Below, in pieces: positions 8,235 through 14,409 of a stretch of DNA of 17,686 bases (the stretch's first letter is position 1; each line of letters starts with the position of its first letter). Location of the stretch: NCBI GenBank assembly GCA_031272005.1, contig JAISUQ010000168.1:1-17686 (forward strand), written 5' to 3'. This DNA comes from Coriobacteriales bacterium (GTDB lineage Bacteria; Actinomycetota; Coriobacteriia; Coriobacteriales; UBA8131). Made by a program: the position numbers and the translations under genes. A model generated the notes under the pieces. It had not been told where the DNA came from, did no database searches, and worked only from the letters and a program-made list of their open reading frames with translations.

Positions 8235-8879
8235 ATGCCTGAGCAGCGGGATTATCAAAAATTCCTGACACCGGCCAACGTCGTCACGGCATTACGGATC
8301 ACCTTCATTCCGGTGTTCGTACTGCTGATCCTGGCGCCCTGGCCAGACTGGGCGCCGGACCCGCAGCTGGCCGCCTGGGTCAAACCATGGGTGGCGGCGG
8401 TGGTCGACACGCTGCGGGCTGTTACCGACAGTGTTGACGGCTATCTGGCGCGCAGCCGTAACGAGGTCACCAACCTCGGCAAGTTCCTCGACCCTCTGGC
8501 CGATAAGATTCTGGTAGCTGCGGCGATGCTGGCCCTGATTGAGCTCGGAAAATTGCCATCATGGATAGCACTTATCATCCTGACCCGGGAATTCCTGGTC
8601 TCCGGCCTGCGCATGGTGGCTTCAGCCGAGGGCAAGGTCATCGCCGCCAGCATGCTGGGCAAGGTCAAGACGGTCTTTCAGATCATCGCCATGGTCTGCT
8701 TCATCGTCAAGGACAGCTCGGGTATTGAGAGCCTGCCTGTTCCGCTGCCGTTTTTGTTTGAGACCCTCTCCTGGCTGGTGATGACGGTGGCGCTGATACT
8801 GACCCTGCTGTCGCTGATCGACTACTTCCGCAAGTCCAGCGATGTCCTGGGCATCCCACAGCGCGGTGGCGAAGACTGA
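8235..8879 (+). CDS. pgsA: CDP-diacylglycerol--glycerol-3-phosphate 3-phosphatidyltransferase
   Basis: PgsA is an integral membrane enzyme that makes phosphatidylglycerol phosphate, the precursor of phosphatidylglycerol and cardiolipin. The full CDP-alcohol phosphotransferase motif is present: D65-xx-D68-G69-xx-A72-R73-x8-G82-xxx-D86-xxx-D90. Several hydrophobic segments surround it, and the 214-residue length is normal. It begins 4 bp after rimO and is the last gene of the ftsK operon. The ribosome-binding site is weak (GGAAAGG well upstream), consistent with coupling to rimO translation. In many Gram-positive bacteria cinA follows; here a 550-bp non-coding gap does. Confidence 0.93.
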   Translation: MPEQRDYQKFLTPANVVTALRITFIPVFVLLILAPWPDWAPDPQLAAWVKPWVAAVVDTLRAVTDSVDGYLARSRNEVTNLGKFLDPLADKILVAAAMLALIELGKLPSWIALIILTREFLVSGLRMVASAEGKVIAASMLGKVKTVFQIIAMVCFIVKDSSGIESLPVPLPFLFETLSWLVMTVALILTLLSLIDYFRKSSDVLGIPQRGGED

Positions 8880-8917
8880 GACACTGATCAAGTCCCAAGC
8901 CTCTGTTGGCCGTCGGG

Positions 8918-8942
8918 ATTTGCAGTCCAGTGGACTGCAAAT
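8918..8942. repeat. Perfect 25-nt palindrome, core CCAGTGG
   Basis: Arms of 11 bp around the centre AGT pair perfectly (8918-8928 with 8932-8942), and the A and T of the centre also pair, so only G8930 is unpaired in the DNA palindrome. It lies 39 bp after the pgsA stop and would form a very stable hairpin in RNA on either strand. No T tract follows on the + strand. Confidence 0.9.
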
Positions 8943-8958
8943 GGCTTCGACCGTTAAG

Positions 8959-8981
8959 CAAACGTGCCAGTGGCACGTTTG
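8959..8981. repeat. Perfect 23-nt palindrome, same core CCAGTGG
   Basis: Arms 8959-8969 and 8971-8981 pair perfectly around G8970. The centre CCAGTGG is identical to that of the palindrome at 8918-8942, although the outer arms differ, and the two centres are exactly 40 bp apart. A run TTTG follows, too short to call a terminator with confidence. Confidence 0.9.
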
Positions 8982-9046
8982 TAGGGAGAAGGGGTGAAGC
9001 GCTTGCGCGAACCTATGCAACGTTGCTGCGAATGCTGCGCTTGAGT

Positions 9047-9066
9047 CCTTGAGCCCTTGGGCAAGG
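9047..9066. repeat. Imperfect hairpin, ccttg/caagg and ccc/ggg with a 2-nt bulge
   Basis: Eight base pairs (ccttg with caagg, ccc with ggg) enclose a TT loop, with an AG bulge on the left side. It forms part of the palindrome cluster downstream of pgsA; on its own it would be weak evidence of anything. Confidence 0.5.
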
Positions 9067-9111
9067 CGATCCATCGCGCCCTCCCGACCTGCGAAATTTC
9101 TCTGCCCGAAA

Positions 9112-9131
9112 GGGCGCAATGAATTGCGCCC
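9112..9131. repeat. Palindrome gggcgcaat/attgcgccc with a competing GAAA-loop hairpin
   Basis: Nine-bp arms, 9112-9120 and 9123-9131, surround a 2-nt centre. The left arm also pairs with GCCC at 9104-9107 across a GAAA tetraloop (9108-9111), so in RNA the two hairpins exclude each other. The unit resembles the short interspersed palindromes found in multiple copies in some bacterial genomes, but copy number cannot be seen from this window. Confidence 0.75.
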
Positions 9132-9242
9132 CTACGGAGTCTTCCTTAGCTGGGACTTGCTCAGCATTTCTTTGAGCGTTGGCGGCCAGGTTCAGAGGCG
9201 CCGATAAATGCCGTGTCCGCGGGCGTGCCAATCCCGTTTGGC

Positions 9243-9274
9243 AAGCTGACAGGGCGCGGTCGAAAAGCTGACAG
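9243..9274 (+). repeat. Direct repeat AAGCTGACAG at 22-bp spacing upstream of recA
   Basis: Identical 10-mers at 9243-9252 and 9265-9274 are spaced 22 bp start to start, about two helical turns, so both would face the same side of the DNA. They lie some 90-120 bp before the recA -35. A shorter GACAG recurs at 9321-9325. They could be binding sites for an activator or repressor other than LexA. Confidence 0.5.
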
Positions 9275-9322
9275 AATCCGGGTATCGTGTTTGGCCGATC
9301 CGACCGTTTGCCGCCGGGTCGA

Positions 9323-9360
9323 CAGTTTTTTCGGGCTTTCCACCCGAAACTGGCCGTTTT
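9323..9360 (+). terminator. Hairpin just before the recA promoter, weak terminator candidate
   Basis: tttcggg (9329-9335) pairs with cccgaaa (9343-9349) across a 7-nt loop. Flanking CAG and CTG can extend the stem past a small T bulge. A TTTT run follows at 9357-9360, eight bases after the stem. It could stop transcripts coming from pgsA, but the gap to the T run weakens the call. Confidence 0.3.
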
Positions 9361-9363
9361 CCA

Positions 9364-9392
9364 TTGACACCGAACACTTGTTCGTCTAAGCT
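9364..9392 (+). promoter_or_regulatory. recA promoter: -35 TTGACA, 17-bp spacer, -10 TAAGCT
   Basis: TTGACA at 9364-9369 is a perfect consensus -35. TAAGCT at 9387-9392 is a modest -10 at the ideal 17-bp distance. The whole spacer is filled by a LexA-like operator, so repressor binding would block RNA polymerase. The predicted transcript starts near 9399, which puts it after an in-frame ATG at 9393 and supports ATG 9432 as the recA start. Confidence 0.8.
9371..9384. promoter_or_regulatory. LexA (SOS) box of recA
   Basis: CGAACACTTGTTCG is a perfect match to the CGAAC-N4-GTTCG operator known for LexA/DinR in Bacillus and actinobacteria, and the inner CA/TG also pairs. It lies between the -35 and -10 of the recA promoter. 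LexA itself is not in the window. Confidence 0.9.
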
Positions 9393-9393
9393 A

Positions 9394-9409
9394 TGTTTGT
9401 CCACAAACA
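9394..9409. repeat. Inverted repeat tgtttgt-cc-acaaaca at the predicted recA transcript start
   Basis: Seven-bp arms match perfectly around a 2-nt centre. The repeat overlaps the predicted +1 (about 9399) and does not match the LexA box. A 2-nt loop is too tight for a good RNA hairpin, so if functional it is more likely a DNA operator. Confidence 0.45.
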
Positions 9410-9431
9410 CAGGAGCGAACGGAGCAGCAAA

Positions 9432-10478
9432 ATGGACCAGGATAAGACCAAGGCTCTGGAATTAACCACCGAACAGATAGAAAAGAAGTTCGGCAAGGGC
9501 TCAATCATGAAATACGGCGAAGGTGGCCCCAGCTTCGAGGTGGGTGTGATACCCACCGGCTCGTTGGCCCTGGATGCCGCATTGGGCATCGGCGGGGTAC
9601 CACGCGGGAGGATTATCGAGATCTATGGGCCGGAGTCCAGCGGCAAGACCACCCTGGCTCTGCAGATCCTGGCCGAAGCCCAGGCTCTGGGAGGCATAGT
9701 CGCTTTCATCGACGCCGAGCACGCACTGGACCCAAGCTATGCCGCCCGTCTGGGCGTAGACATCGACGAGGTCTTGATTTCCCAGCCGGATACCGGTGAG
9801 CAGGCTCTGGAGATTTGCGACATGCTGGTGCACTCCAACGCCATCGACGCCATCGTCATCGATTCCGTGGCTGCCCTGGTGCCCAGGGCAGAGATCGAGG
9901 GTGAGATTGGCGACAGCAATATCGGCCTGCAAGCCCGATTGATGAGCCAGGCTCTGCGCAAACTGGCCGGCTCGCTGTCCAAATCCAACACCACCTGCAT
10001 CTTCATCAATCAGCTGCGTGAGAAGATCGGCGTGATGTTCGGCAACCCCGAGACCACCACCGGTGGCCGGGCTTTGAAGTTCTTCTCCACCGTGCGTATC
10101 GACAGCCGCCGGGTAGATACCATCACAAAGGGGACGGATGCCATCGGCAACCGGGTCCGCGCCAAGGTCGTCAAGAACAAGGTGGCGCCGCCGTTTCGTC
10201 AGGCAGAGTTCGATCTGATGTACGGCGAAGGCATCTCCAAGGAAGGCTGCATTATCGACCTGGCCGTAGAGGAGGGTATCGTCAAGAAATCCGGTGCCTG
10301 GTTCACCTATGGTGAAGAGCGGCTGGGCCAGGGGCGCGACGCTGCCAAGGAGACCTTGCGCACGCTACCCGACTTGCGGGATGAGATCGAAGGCAAGGTG
10401 CGGTTAGCCCTGGGCTTGGATAAACAGGGGTTGGCAGGCGCCCAGGATGAGGCCGAAGCCATCGCCCCGGTGGCCTGA
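9432..10478 (+). CDS. recA: Recombinase RecA
   Basis: RecA forms ATP-dependent filaments on single-stranded DNA, performs strand exchange and triggers LexA self-cleavage. With ATG 9432 the product is 348 residues, the usual length, starting MDQDKTKALELTTEQIEKKF. GGAG lies seven bases upstream. Walker A GPESSGKTT is at residues 66-74, followed by the family's IVIDSVAALVPRAEIEGEIGD, the NQLREKIGVMFGNPETTTGG region of loop L2, and the C-terminal FDLMYGEGISKEG section. An upstream in-frame ATG at 9393 is excluded because it overlaps the promoter. Transcription is probably SOS-controlled by the LexA box at 9371-9384. The stop TGA overlaps the recX ATG by one base. Confidence 0.98.
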   Translation: MDQDKTKALELTTEQIEKKFGKGSIMKYGEGGPSFEVGVIPTGSLALDAALGIGGVPRGRIIEIYGPESSGKTTLALQILAEAQALGGIVAFIDAEHALDPSYAARLGVDIDEVLISQPDTGEQALEICDMLVHSNAIDAIVIDSVAALVPRAEIEGEIGDSNIGLQARLMSQALRKLAGSLSKSNTTCIFINQLREKIGVMFGNPETTTGGRALKFFSTVRIDSRRVDTITKGTDAIGNRVRAKVVKNKVAPPFRQAEFDLMYGEGISKEGCIIDLAVEEGIVKKSGAWFTYGEERLGQGRDAAKETLRTLPDLRDEIEGKVRLALGLDKQGLAGAQDEAEAIAPVA

Positions 10479-10942
10479 TGCCTGGCAGGGAGCAGCTGGC
10501 CGAACAGCTGCAAAAAGCCCGATGCAAGACCGAGCAGCTGCTCAACTATCGTGATCGCACATCCCAGGAGCTGAAGGCCCGCCTGATGCAGGCGGGCTTC
10601 AGTCTGCAGGTGGCCGAAACCGAAACCAGGTTGGCCCAACAGGCCGGGCTCATCGACGACGAACGCTTTACCAGGCTCTATGTCGCCAGTAAACGCAACT
10701 CCGGCTGGGGTCAGGTCCGGATTGTTCGCGAGTTGCGCCGTTATGGCATCGACTTACAAGCCGATCCAGCCAGTTGTGCCGAGCTCTTCGACGAGCAGGA
10801 CGAGCTGCGCAAAGCCATGGACTGTGCAACACGGTTTCGTTCCCGTGCCCAGGACCAGCGCAGCGCCTGCTTCCGGCGCCTGATCACCCGAGGCTTCTCC
10901 GTTGATGTGGCCCGAAAAACGCTATCGCAGTTGACGTTTTAG
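10478..10942 (+). CDS. recX: RecA regulator RecX
   Basis: RecX binds RecA filaments and limits their activity. The 154-residue product is all-helical in appearance, with the three-helix repeats of the family: a first repeat with LLNYRDRTSQELKARLMQAGF, a second with GLIDDERFTRLYVASKRNSGWGQVRIVRELRRYGI, and a third ending in RLITRGFSVDVARKTL. It overlaps recA by one base (TGATG), so the two are coupled, and it has no promoter of its own. It is followed by two terminator-like hairpins. Confidence 0.92.
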   Translation: MPGREQLAEQLQKARCKTEQLLNYRDRTSQELKARLMQAGFSLQVAETETRLAQQAGLIDDERFTRLYVASKRNSGWGQVRIVRELRRYGIDLQADPASCAELFDEQDELRKAMDCATRFRSRAQDQRSACFRRLITRGFSVDVARKTLSQLTF

Positions 10943-10986
10943 GGTTTTCGGCATACCATTACAACAGGCATTTTGATCTCCCAGAT

Positions 10987-11009
10987 ACGCATTGTCCCAA
11001 ATGCGTTTT
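10987..11009 (+). terminator. Hairpin acgcatt/aatgcgt followed by T run, after recX
   Basis: A perfect 7-bp stem (10987-10993 with 11000-11006) closes a 6-nt loop; the last stem base and the next three make a TTTT run. It lies 44 bp after the recX stop and is a plausible, though AU-rich and modest, intrinsic terminator for recA-recX. Confidence 0.5.
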
Positions 11010-11052
11010 ACCAGATAAGAATTTCGCCCTCACGGGGGGTGTCGATCATAAT

Positions 11053-11079
11053 GCCGGATGTTCATGTCCGGCTTTTCTT
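11053..11079 (+). terminator. Hairpin gccgga/tccggc followed by TTTTCTT
   Basis: A 6-bp GC-rich stem (11053-11058 with 11067-11072, extendable by a T-G wobble) has an 8-nt loop and is directly followed by TTTTCTT. This is the better of the two terminators between recX and rny. Depending on where rny transcription starts, it could instead act as a leader attenuator. Confidence 0.6.
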
Positions 11080-11157
11080 GAGGACAAGAGCATCCTGTTG
11101 CAACCAAATATGCTGATTAGTTCGGACCGAGCTTGCTTTAAGAAAGGAGCCAGCGGT

Positions 11158-12696
11158 ATGGATCCCATGATCGTAATAGTCGCAGTGATTACCCTGGTTA
11201 TCGGTGCTTTGATTGGTTTTGTCCTGACTCGTTTCATCCTCAACGCCAACGCCAAAAGCGCCATTGCCAACGCCGAGAAGACCCTCCAGGATGCCGAAAA
11301 ACAGGCCGAGACACTGAAGCGCGAGGCGCTGGTCGAAGCCAAGGACGCCGCCTACCAGATCAAACAGGAAGCCGATCGCGATGCCAACGAGCGCCGCAAG
11401 GAAATCAAGTCCCTGGAGAGCCGCCTGATGCAGCGTGAAGAGAGTCTGGACAAGCGGGTGGAGTCCCTGGACGCCCGCGAGCACCAGCTGTCCTCGCTGA
11501 GCGGCCAGGTGGAGCGCAAGCAGAAGGACTTGGATACCGCCCTGGCCAGCGTCAATACCGACCTGGAGCGTATCGCCCAGATGAGCACCGAGGAAGCCCG
11601 CAATGAGCTTCTGGAGCGGGTGCGCAACGACGTCACGCGTGAGGCCGCAGCCATCATCCGCGACAGTGAGCAGCAGACCCGCAACGAGGCCGACAAAAAG
11701 GCCCGCGAGATCCTCAGCCTGGCCATCCAGAGAGTAGCAGCCGACCACTCCGCCGAACACACCGTGTCTTCTGTGGCCATCCCCTCCGATGACCTCAAAG
11801 GCCGTATCATCGGTCGCGAGGGGCGCAACATCCGCACCTTTGAGCAGATAACCGGGATCAACTTGATCATCGACGACACACCCGAGGTGGTTGTCGTCTC
11901 CAGCTTCGACCCGGTGCGGCGCGAGATTGGCCGCATCACCCTGGAGAACCTGATAGCCGACGGCCGCATCCAGCCCGCCCGCATCGAGGAGACTTACAGG
12001 AAGGCAACCGATCTGGTGATGCAGCAGGTCCAGGAGGCCGGCGACCAGGCTGCCTTCGACACCGGCATCCACGACCTGCATCCCGAGTTGATCAAGACCC
12101 TTGGCCGCCTCAAGTTCCGCACCTCCTACGGCCAAAACGTCCTCAACCACTCCCTGGAGGTCGCCAATCTGGCTGGCGTCATGGCCTCAGAGCTTGGGTT
12201 GGACCCGACCCAGGCCAAACGCGCCGGCCTGCTGCACGACCTCGGAAAGGCTATCGACCACGAGGTCGAAGGCTCGCATGCCGTCATCGGCGCCGACCTG
12301 GCCCGCCGTTTTGGCGAGAGCCCGGAGATCGTCCATGCCATCGAAGCCCACCACAACGACGTTGAGCCAGCCACGGTTGTAGCCGTGCTGGTGCAGGCCG
12401 CCGATGCCATCTCCGCCGCCCGCCCCGGTGCCCGCCGTGAGACCATCGAAAGCTATATCAAGCGGCTGGAGAAGCTGGAATCCATCGCCAACGGCCATAA
12501 AGGTGTGGAGAAGACCTACGCCATGCAGGCCGGGCGCGAGATTCGCGTCATGGTGGAGCCGGATACCATCTCCGATGCCGACGCAGTGGTCCTGGCGCAC
12601 GACATCGCCAAACAGATCGAGGACGAGATGGAATATCCCGGCCAGGTCAAGGTGCTGGTCATCCGGGAGAGCCGCTCCGTCGATTACGCCAAGTGA
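11158..12696 (+). CDS. rny: Ribonuclease Y
   Basis: RNase Y is a membrane-anchored endonuclease that starts mRNA decay in many Gram-positive bacteria. The start is ATG 11158, with AAAGGAG ending eight bases upstream; the product is 512 residues, close to the usual 520. It has an N-terminal membrane helix (MIVIVAVITLVIGALIGFVL), a long charged coiled coil to about residue 190, a KH RNA-binding domain with GRIIGREGRNIR at 215-226, and an HD metal-binding catalytic domain with H360-D361 in LLHDLGKA and the downstream EAHHNDVEP block. Position after recA-recX is conserved in Gram-positive genomes. The next gene begins 3 bp after the stop. Confidence 0.97.
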   Translation: MDPMIVIVAVITLVIGALIGFVLTRFILNANAKSAIANAEKTLQDAEKQAETLKREALVEAKDAAYQIKQEADRDANERRKEIKSLESRLMQREESLDKRVESLDAREHQLSSLSGQVERKQKDLDTALASVNTDLERIAQMSTEEARNELLERVRNDVTREAAAIIRDSEQQTRNEADKKAREILSLAIQRVAADHSAEHTVSSVAIPSDDLKGRIIGREGRNIRTFEQITGINLIIDDTPEVVVVSSFDPVRREIGRITLENLIADGRIQPARIEETYRKATDLVMQQVQEAGDQAAFDTGIHDLHPELIKTLGRLKFRTSYGQNVLNHSLEVANLAGVMASELGLDPTQAKRAGLLHDLGKAIDHEVEGSHAVIGADLARRFGESPEIVHAIEAHHNDVEPATVVAVLVQAADAISAARPGARRETIESYIKRLEKLESIANGHKGVEKTYAMQAGREIRVMVEPDTISDADAVVLAHDIAKQIEDEMEYPGQVKVLVIRESRSVDYAK

Positions 12697-12699
12697 CCG

Positions 12700-13767
12700 A
12701 TGTCCGAAGACGACCTGAAATCCTTCATTGAGCAGGTCTCCGGCGGAGCCCACCTGCGTGTAGAAGACGACCTGGGCAACGGCTTTGTGCGTCTGCGGGT
12801 GGAGGAGGCCGAACGCCGGCAGGCCAAGCACGACATCCGCTGCATTGAGGATGTGGTCGTGGAACTGCTGCGCAATGCCCGTGATGCCGGCGCCAAATCA
12901 ATCTATCTGGCCACCACCAGAGACGGCGACGTGCGTCTGATAACGGTCGTCGATGATGGCTCGGGCATTCCGGCCAATCTCCAGAAGTTGGTCTTTGAGC
13001 CGCGGGTGACCTCCAAACTGGAGTCCATGGTGGTCGATGAGTGGGGCGTGCACGGGCGGGGCATGGCCCTGTACTCCATCAAAAGCAACGTCACCAACGC
13101 CAGGGTGATTGCCTCAGGCGAAGGCTTGGGTACAGCCTTGAGCGTCGAAGCCGACGTCACTGCACTGCCGGAGAAAGCCGACCAGTCCAGCTTCCCGATT
13201 CTGGATCGCGACGATCAGGGGCGTATCCATGTAGCCCGAGGACCGCATAACATCCTGCGCCTGGCCGTGGAGTTCGCCCTGCTGCATCGCCGCGACCCCG
13301 ACATCTATCTCGGCTCCCCATCCGAGATTGCTGCTACCCTTCTGGACCAGGGACATCGCCAGGTCTCCACCGATACCCTGTTCTTCTGCGACAACGTCGC
13401 CGAGTTGCCGGTGTCCCAGCGCCTGGCCCTGAGCGCCGATGCGGCCGAATTGATGACCAACGCTGCCGGCATCGGTCTGCCCATCTCCGAGCGCACCGCC
13501 CACCGCATCCTGGTCAAGCAGATCCAGCCACTGAAGTCACTGTATGAGCAGGTCAAGTCGCGTAATGTGCGCCACGCACCAGCCGATCTGTCACGCGATA
13601 ACCGCAGCTTGAAGCTGGCCAAAGAAGACATCGAGGCCTTCTCCCGGGAGATGGAAAGCGCCTTTGACCTGCTTGCCGACCGCTATTATCTGTCGCTGAG
13701 CGACACGCCCAAGGTCAGTGTCAAGGGCGACGTGATCACTGTCAGATTCCCGATAGAAAAAGATTGA
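12700..13767 (+). CDS. GHKL-type ATPase of unknown function
   Basis: This 355-residue protein has a complete Bergerat ATP-binding fold in residues about 45-150: the N box E55-LLRNARDA (N59, D62), the G1 motif D85-D-G-S-G89, and the G2 motif G116-V-H-G119-R-G121. A TSK triplet before the lid (FEPRVTSK) recalls MutL. I see no dimerisation/phosphoacceptor domain of histidine kinases, no membrane segment and no gyrase, Hsp90 or MutL C-terminal domain. The remaining 200 residues match nothing I recognise and include a helical, basic stretch near 265-310. It begins 3 bp after rny with no clear ribosome-binding site, so it is probably coupled to rny. A role in RNA turnover or DNA repair is suggested only by the neighbours. 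Confidence 0.85.
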   Translation: MSEDDLKSFIEQVSGGAHLRVEDDLGNGFVRLRVEEAERRQAKHDIRCIEDVVVELLRNARDAGAKSIYLATTRDGDVRLITVVDDGSGIPANLQKLVFEPRVTSKLESMVVDEWGVHGRGMALYSIKSNVTNARVIASGEGLGTALSVEADVTALPEKADQSSFPILDRDDQGRIHVARGPHNILRLAVEFALLHRRDPDIYLGSPSEIAATLLDQGHRQVSTDTLFFCDNVAELPVSQRLALSADAAELMTNAAGIGLPISERTAHRILVKQIQPLKSLYEQVKSRNVRHAPADLSRDNRSLKLAKEDIEAFSREMESAFDLLADRYYLSLSDTPKVSVKGDVITVRFPIEKD

Positions 13768-13773
13768 AACCTC

Positions 13774-13802
13774 TTTTCCAGCGAACAGATGTTCTGTATA
13801 AT
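13774..13802 (+). promoter_or_regulatory. ruvC promoter: perfect -10 TATAAT, weak -35
   Basis: TATAAT at 13797-13802 is a perfect consensus. The matching -35 at 17 bp (TTTTCC, 13774-13779) is poor. As in the recA promoter, a LexA-like box fills the spacer. Expected transcription start is near 13808-13810, which coincides with the ruvC ATG at 13809. Confidence 0.75.
13782..13795. promoter_or_regulatory. LexA-like (SOS) box of ruvC
   Basis: CGAACAGATGTTCT matches CGAAC-N4-GTTCG in all but the last base, and its inner CA/TG pairs as in the recA box. It occupies the same place between -35 and -10. ruv genes belong to the SOS regulon in several bacteria, which supports function. Confidence 0.8.
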
Positions 13803-13808
13803 GGATCC

Positions 13809-14297
13809 ATGAACAAAGCTGCCGTCATCATGGGTGTGGATCCTGGCCTGGCCAATACCGGTTGGGGAGTCATCGAGCGTTGCGGTTCTCGCCAGCGGGC
13901 CGTCGCCTATGGCTGTATCTCCACTTCTCCAGAGGACAGCATCGCCGTGCGCCTGAAGCGCATCCATGATGAAATCATGGCGGTGATCGAACGCTATCAG
14001 CCGCAGGACCTGGCAATCGAGGCCGTCTATTTCGGTGCCAACGCCAAGAGCGCCCTGGCCACCGGTCAGGCTCGAGGTGCAGCACTGGTAGCCGTGGCGC
14101 AGCGAGGCCTGGCTATCGGTGAGTATTCTCCCACACAGATTAAACAGTCGGTGGTGGGTACGGGGCGGGCTGGCAAGCAGCAGGTTCAATACATGGTGCG
14201 GGCCCTGTTGGCCCTGGATCACGATCCAACCCCGGATCACGCAGCCGATGCCCTGGCCGCTGCCATCTGCCACGCTCAGCTCTGCCGGGTGTTATAG
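13809..14297 (+). CDS. ruvC: Holliday-junction resolvase RuvC
   Basis: RuvC cuts Holliday junctions symmetrically in complex with RuvAB. Starting at ATG 13809 gives 162 residues, normal for the family. The catalytic acidic set is complete: D11 in GVDPGLANTGWG, E71 in LAIEAVYFG, and H144/D147 in DHAADALAAAICH. Histidine at the third position is as in Thermus RuvC, where E. coli has aspartate. A longer frame opens at 13764 but would overlap the promoter and the end of the ATPase gene. No ribosome-binding site precedes the ATG, and the -10 ends six bases before it, so the mRNA is probably leaderless. Confidence 0.94.
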   Translation: MNKAAVIMGVDPGLANTGWGVIERCGSRQRAVAYGCISTSPEDSIAVRLKRIHDEIMAVIERYQPQDLAIEAVYFGANAKSALATGQARGAALVAVAQRGLAIGEYSPTQIKQSVVGTGRAGKQQVQYMVRALLALDHDPTPDHAADALAAAICHAQLCRVL

Positions 14298-14409
14298 TGA
14301 TGCAGGGCAACTGTCAGCGGTTCAACTCGTCTGGTACTCAGAGCACCCACTGGGTGTGTCAGGCCCTTACAGAAGGCAGAAGGTGGTAACTTGTGAGTCA
14401 GGTCTTATC

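Larger units (their letters stand above)
8880..9363. other. Non-coding gap between pgsA and the recA promoter, rich in palindromes
   Basis: About 480 bp without a supportable gene. Reading frames here are short, lie mostly on the - strand, and resemble no family I know. The region holds at least four palindromes or hairpins (8918-8942, 8959-8981, 9047-9066, 9112-9131), a 10-bp direct repeat at 22-bp spacing (9243-9274) and a further hairpin just before the recA -35. It takes the place of cinA in related gene orders. It could be a decayed or mobile non-coding repeat plus recA regulatory DNA; no remnant of cinA was recognised. Confidence 0.7.

Noticed and set aside
8915..9135. CRISPR array or transposon ends
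   Set aside because: There are no regularly repeated identical units with spacers and no transposase; the palindromes have different arms.
9013..9410. Short - strand frames in the gap before recA
   Set aside because: They cross palindromes and the recA promoter, have no family resemblance and no initiation signals, so I treat the gap as non-coding.
9393..9431. Longer recA starting at ATG 9393 (13 extra residues)
   Set aside because: The ATG directly follows the -10 and precedes the predicted transcript start, has no ribosome-binding site, and the extra residues do not look like a RecA N-terminus.
10943..11157. Riboswitch in the rny leader
   Set aside because: I recognise no conserved riboswitch core; the region is explained well enough by two hairpins.
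11062..12150. Long - strand open frame opposite rny
   Set aside because: It mirrors rny codon structure and has no domain or ribosome-binding site.
13764..13808. Longer ruvC starting at 13764
   Set aside because: It would overlap the end of the ATPase gene and translate through the LexA box and -10. The family start is MNKAAVIMGVDPG at 13809.
14300..14389. Small 29-codon frame between ruvC and ruvA
   Set aside because: It has no ribosome-binding site, no recognisable sequence, and is short enough to occur by chance. It could still serve as a leader peptide, but nothing supports it.
14119..14409. Longer ruvA frame opening inside ruvC
   Set aside because: The upstream residues overlap ruvC out of frame and match nothing. 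MIARLRGRLV at 14410 is the family start.
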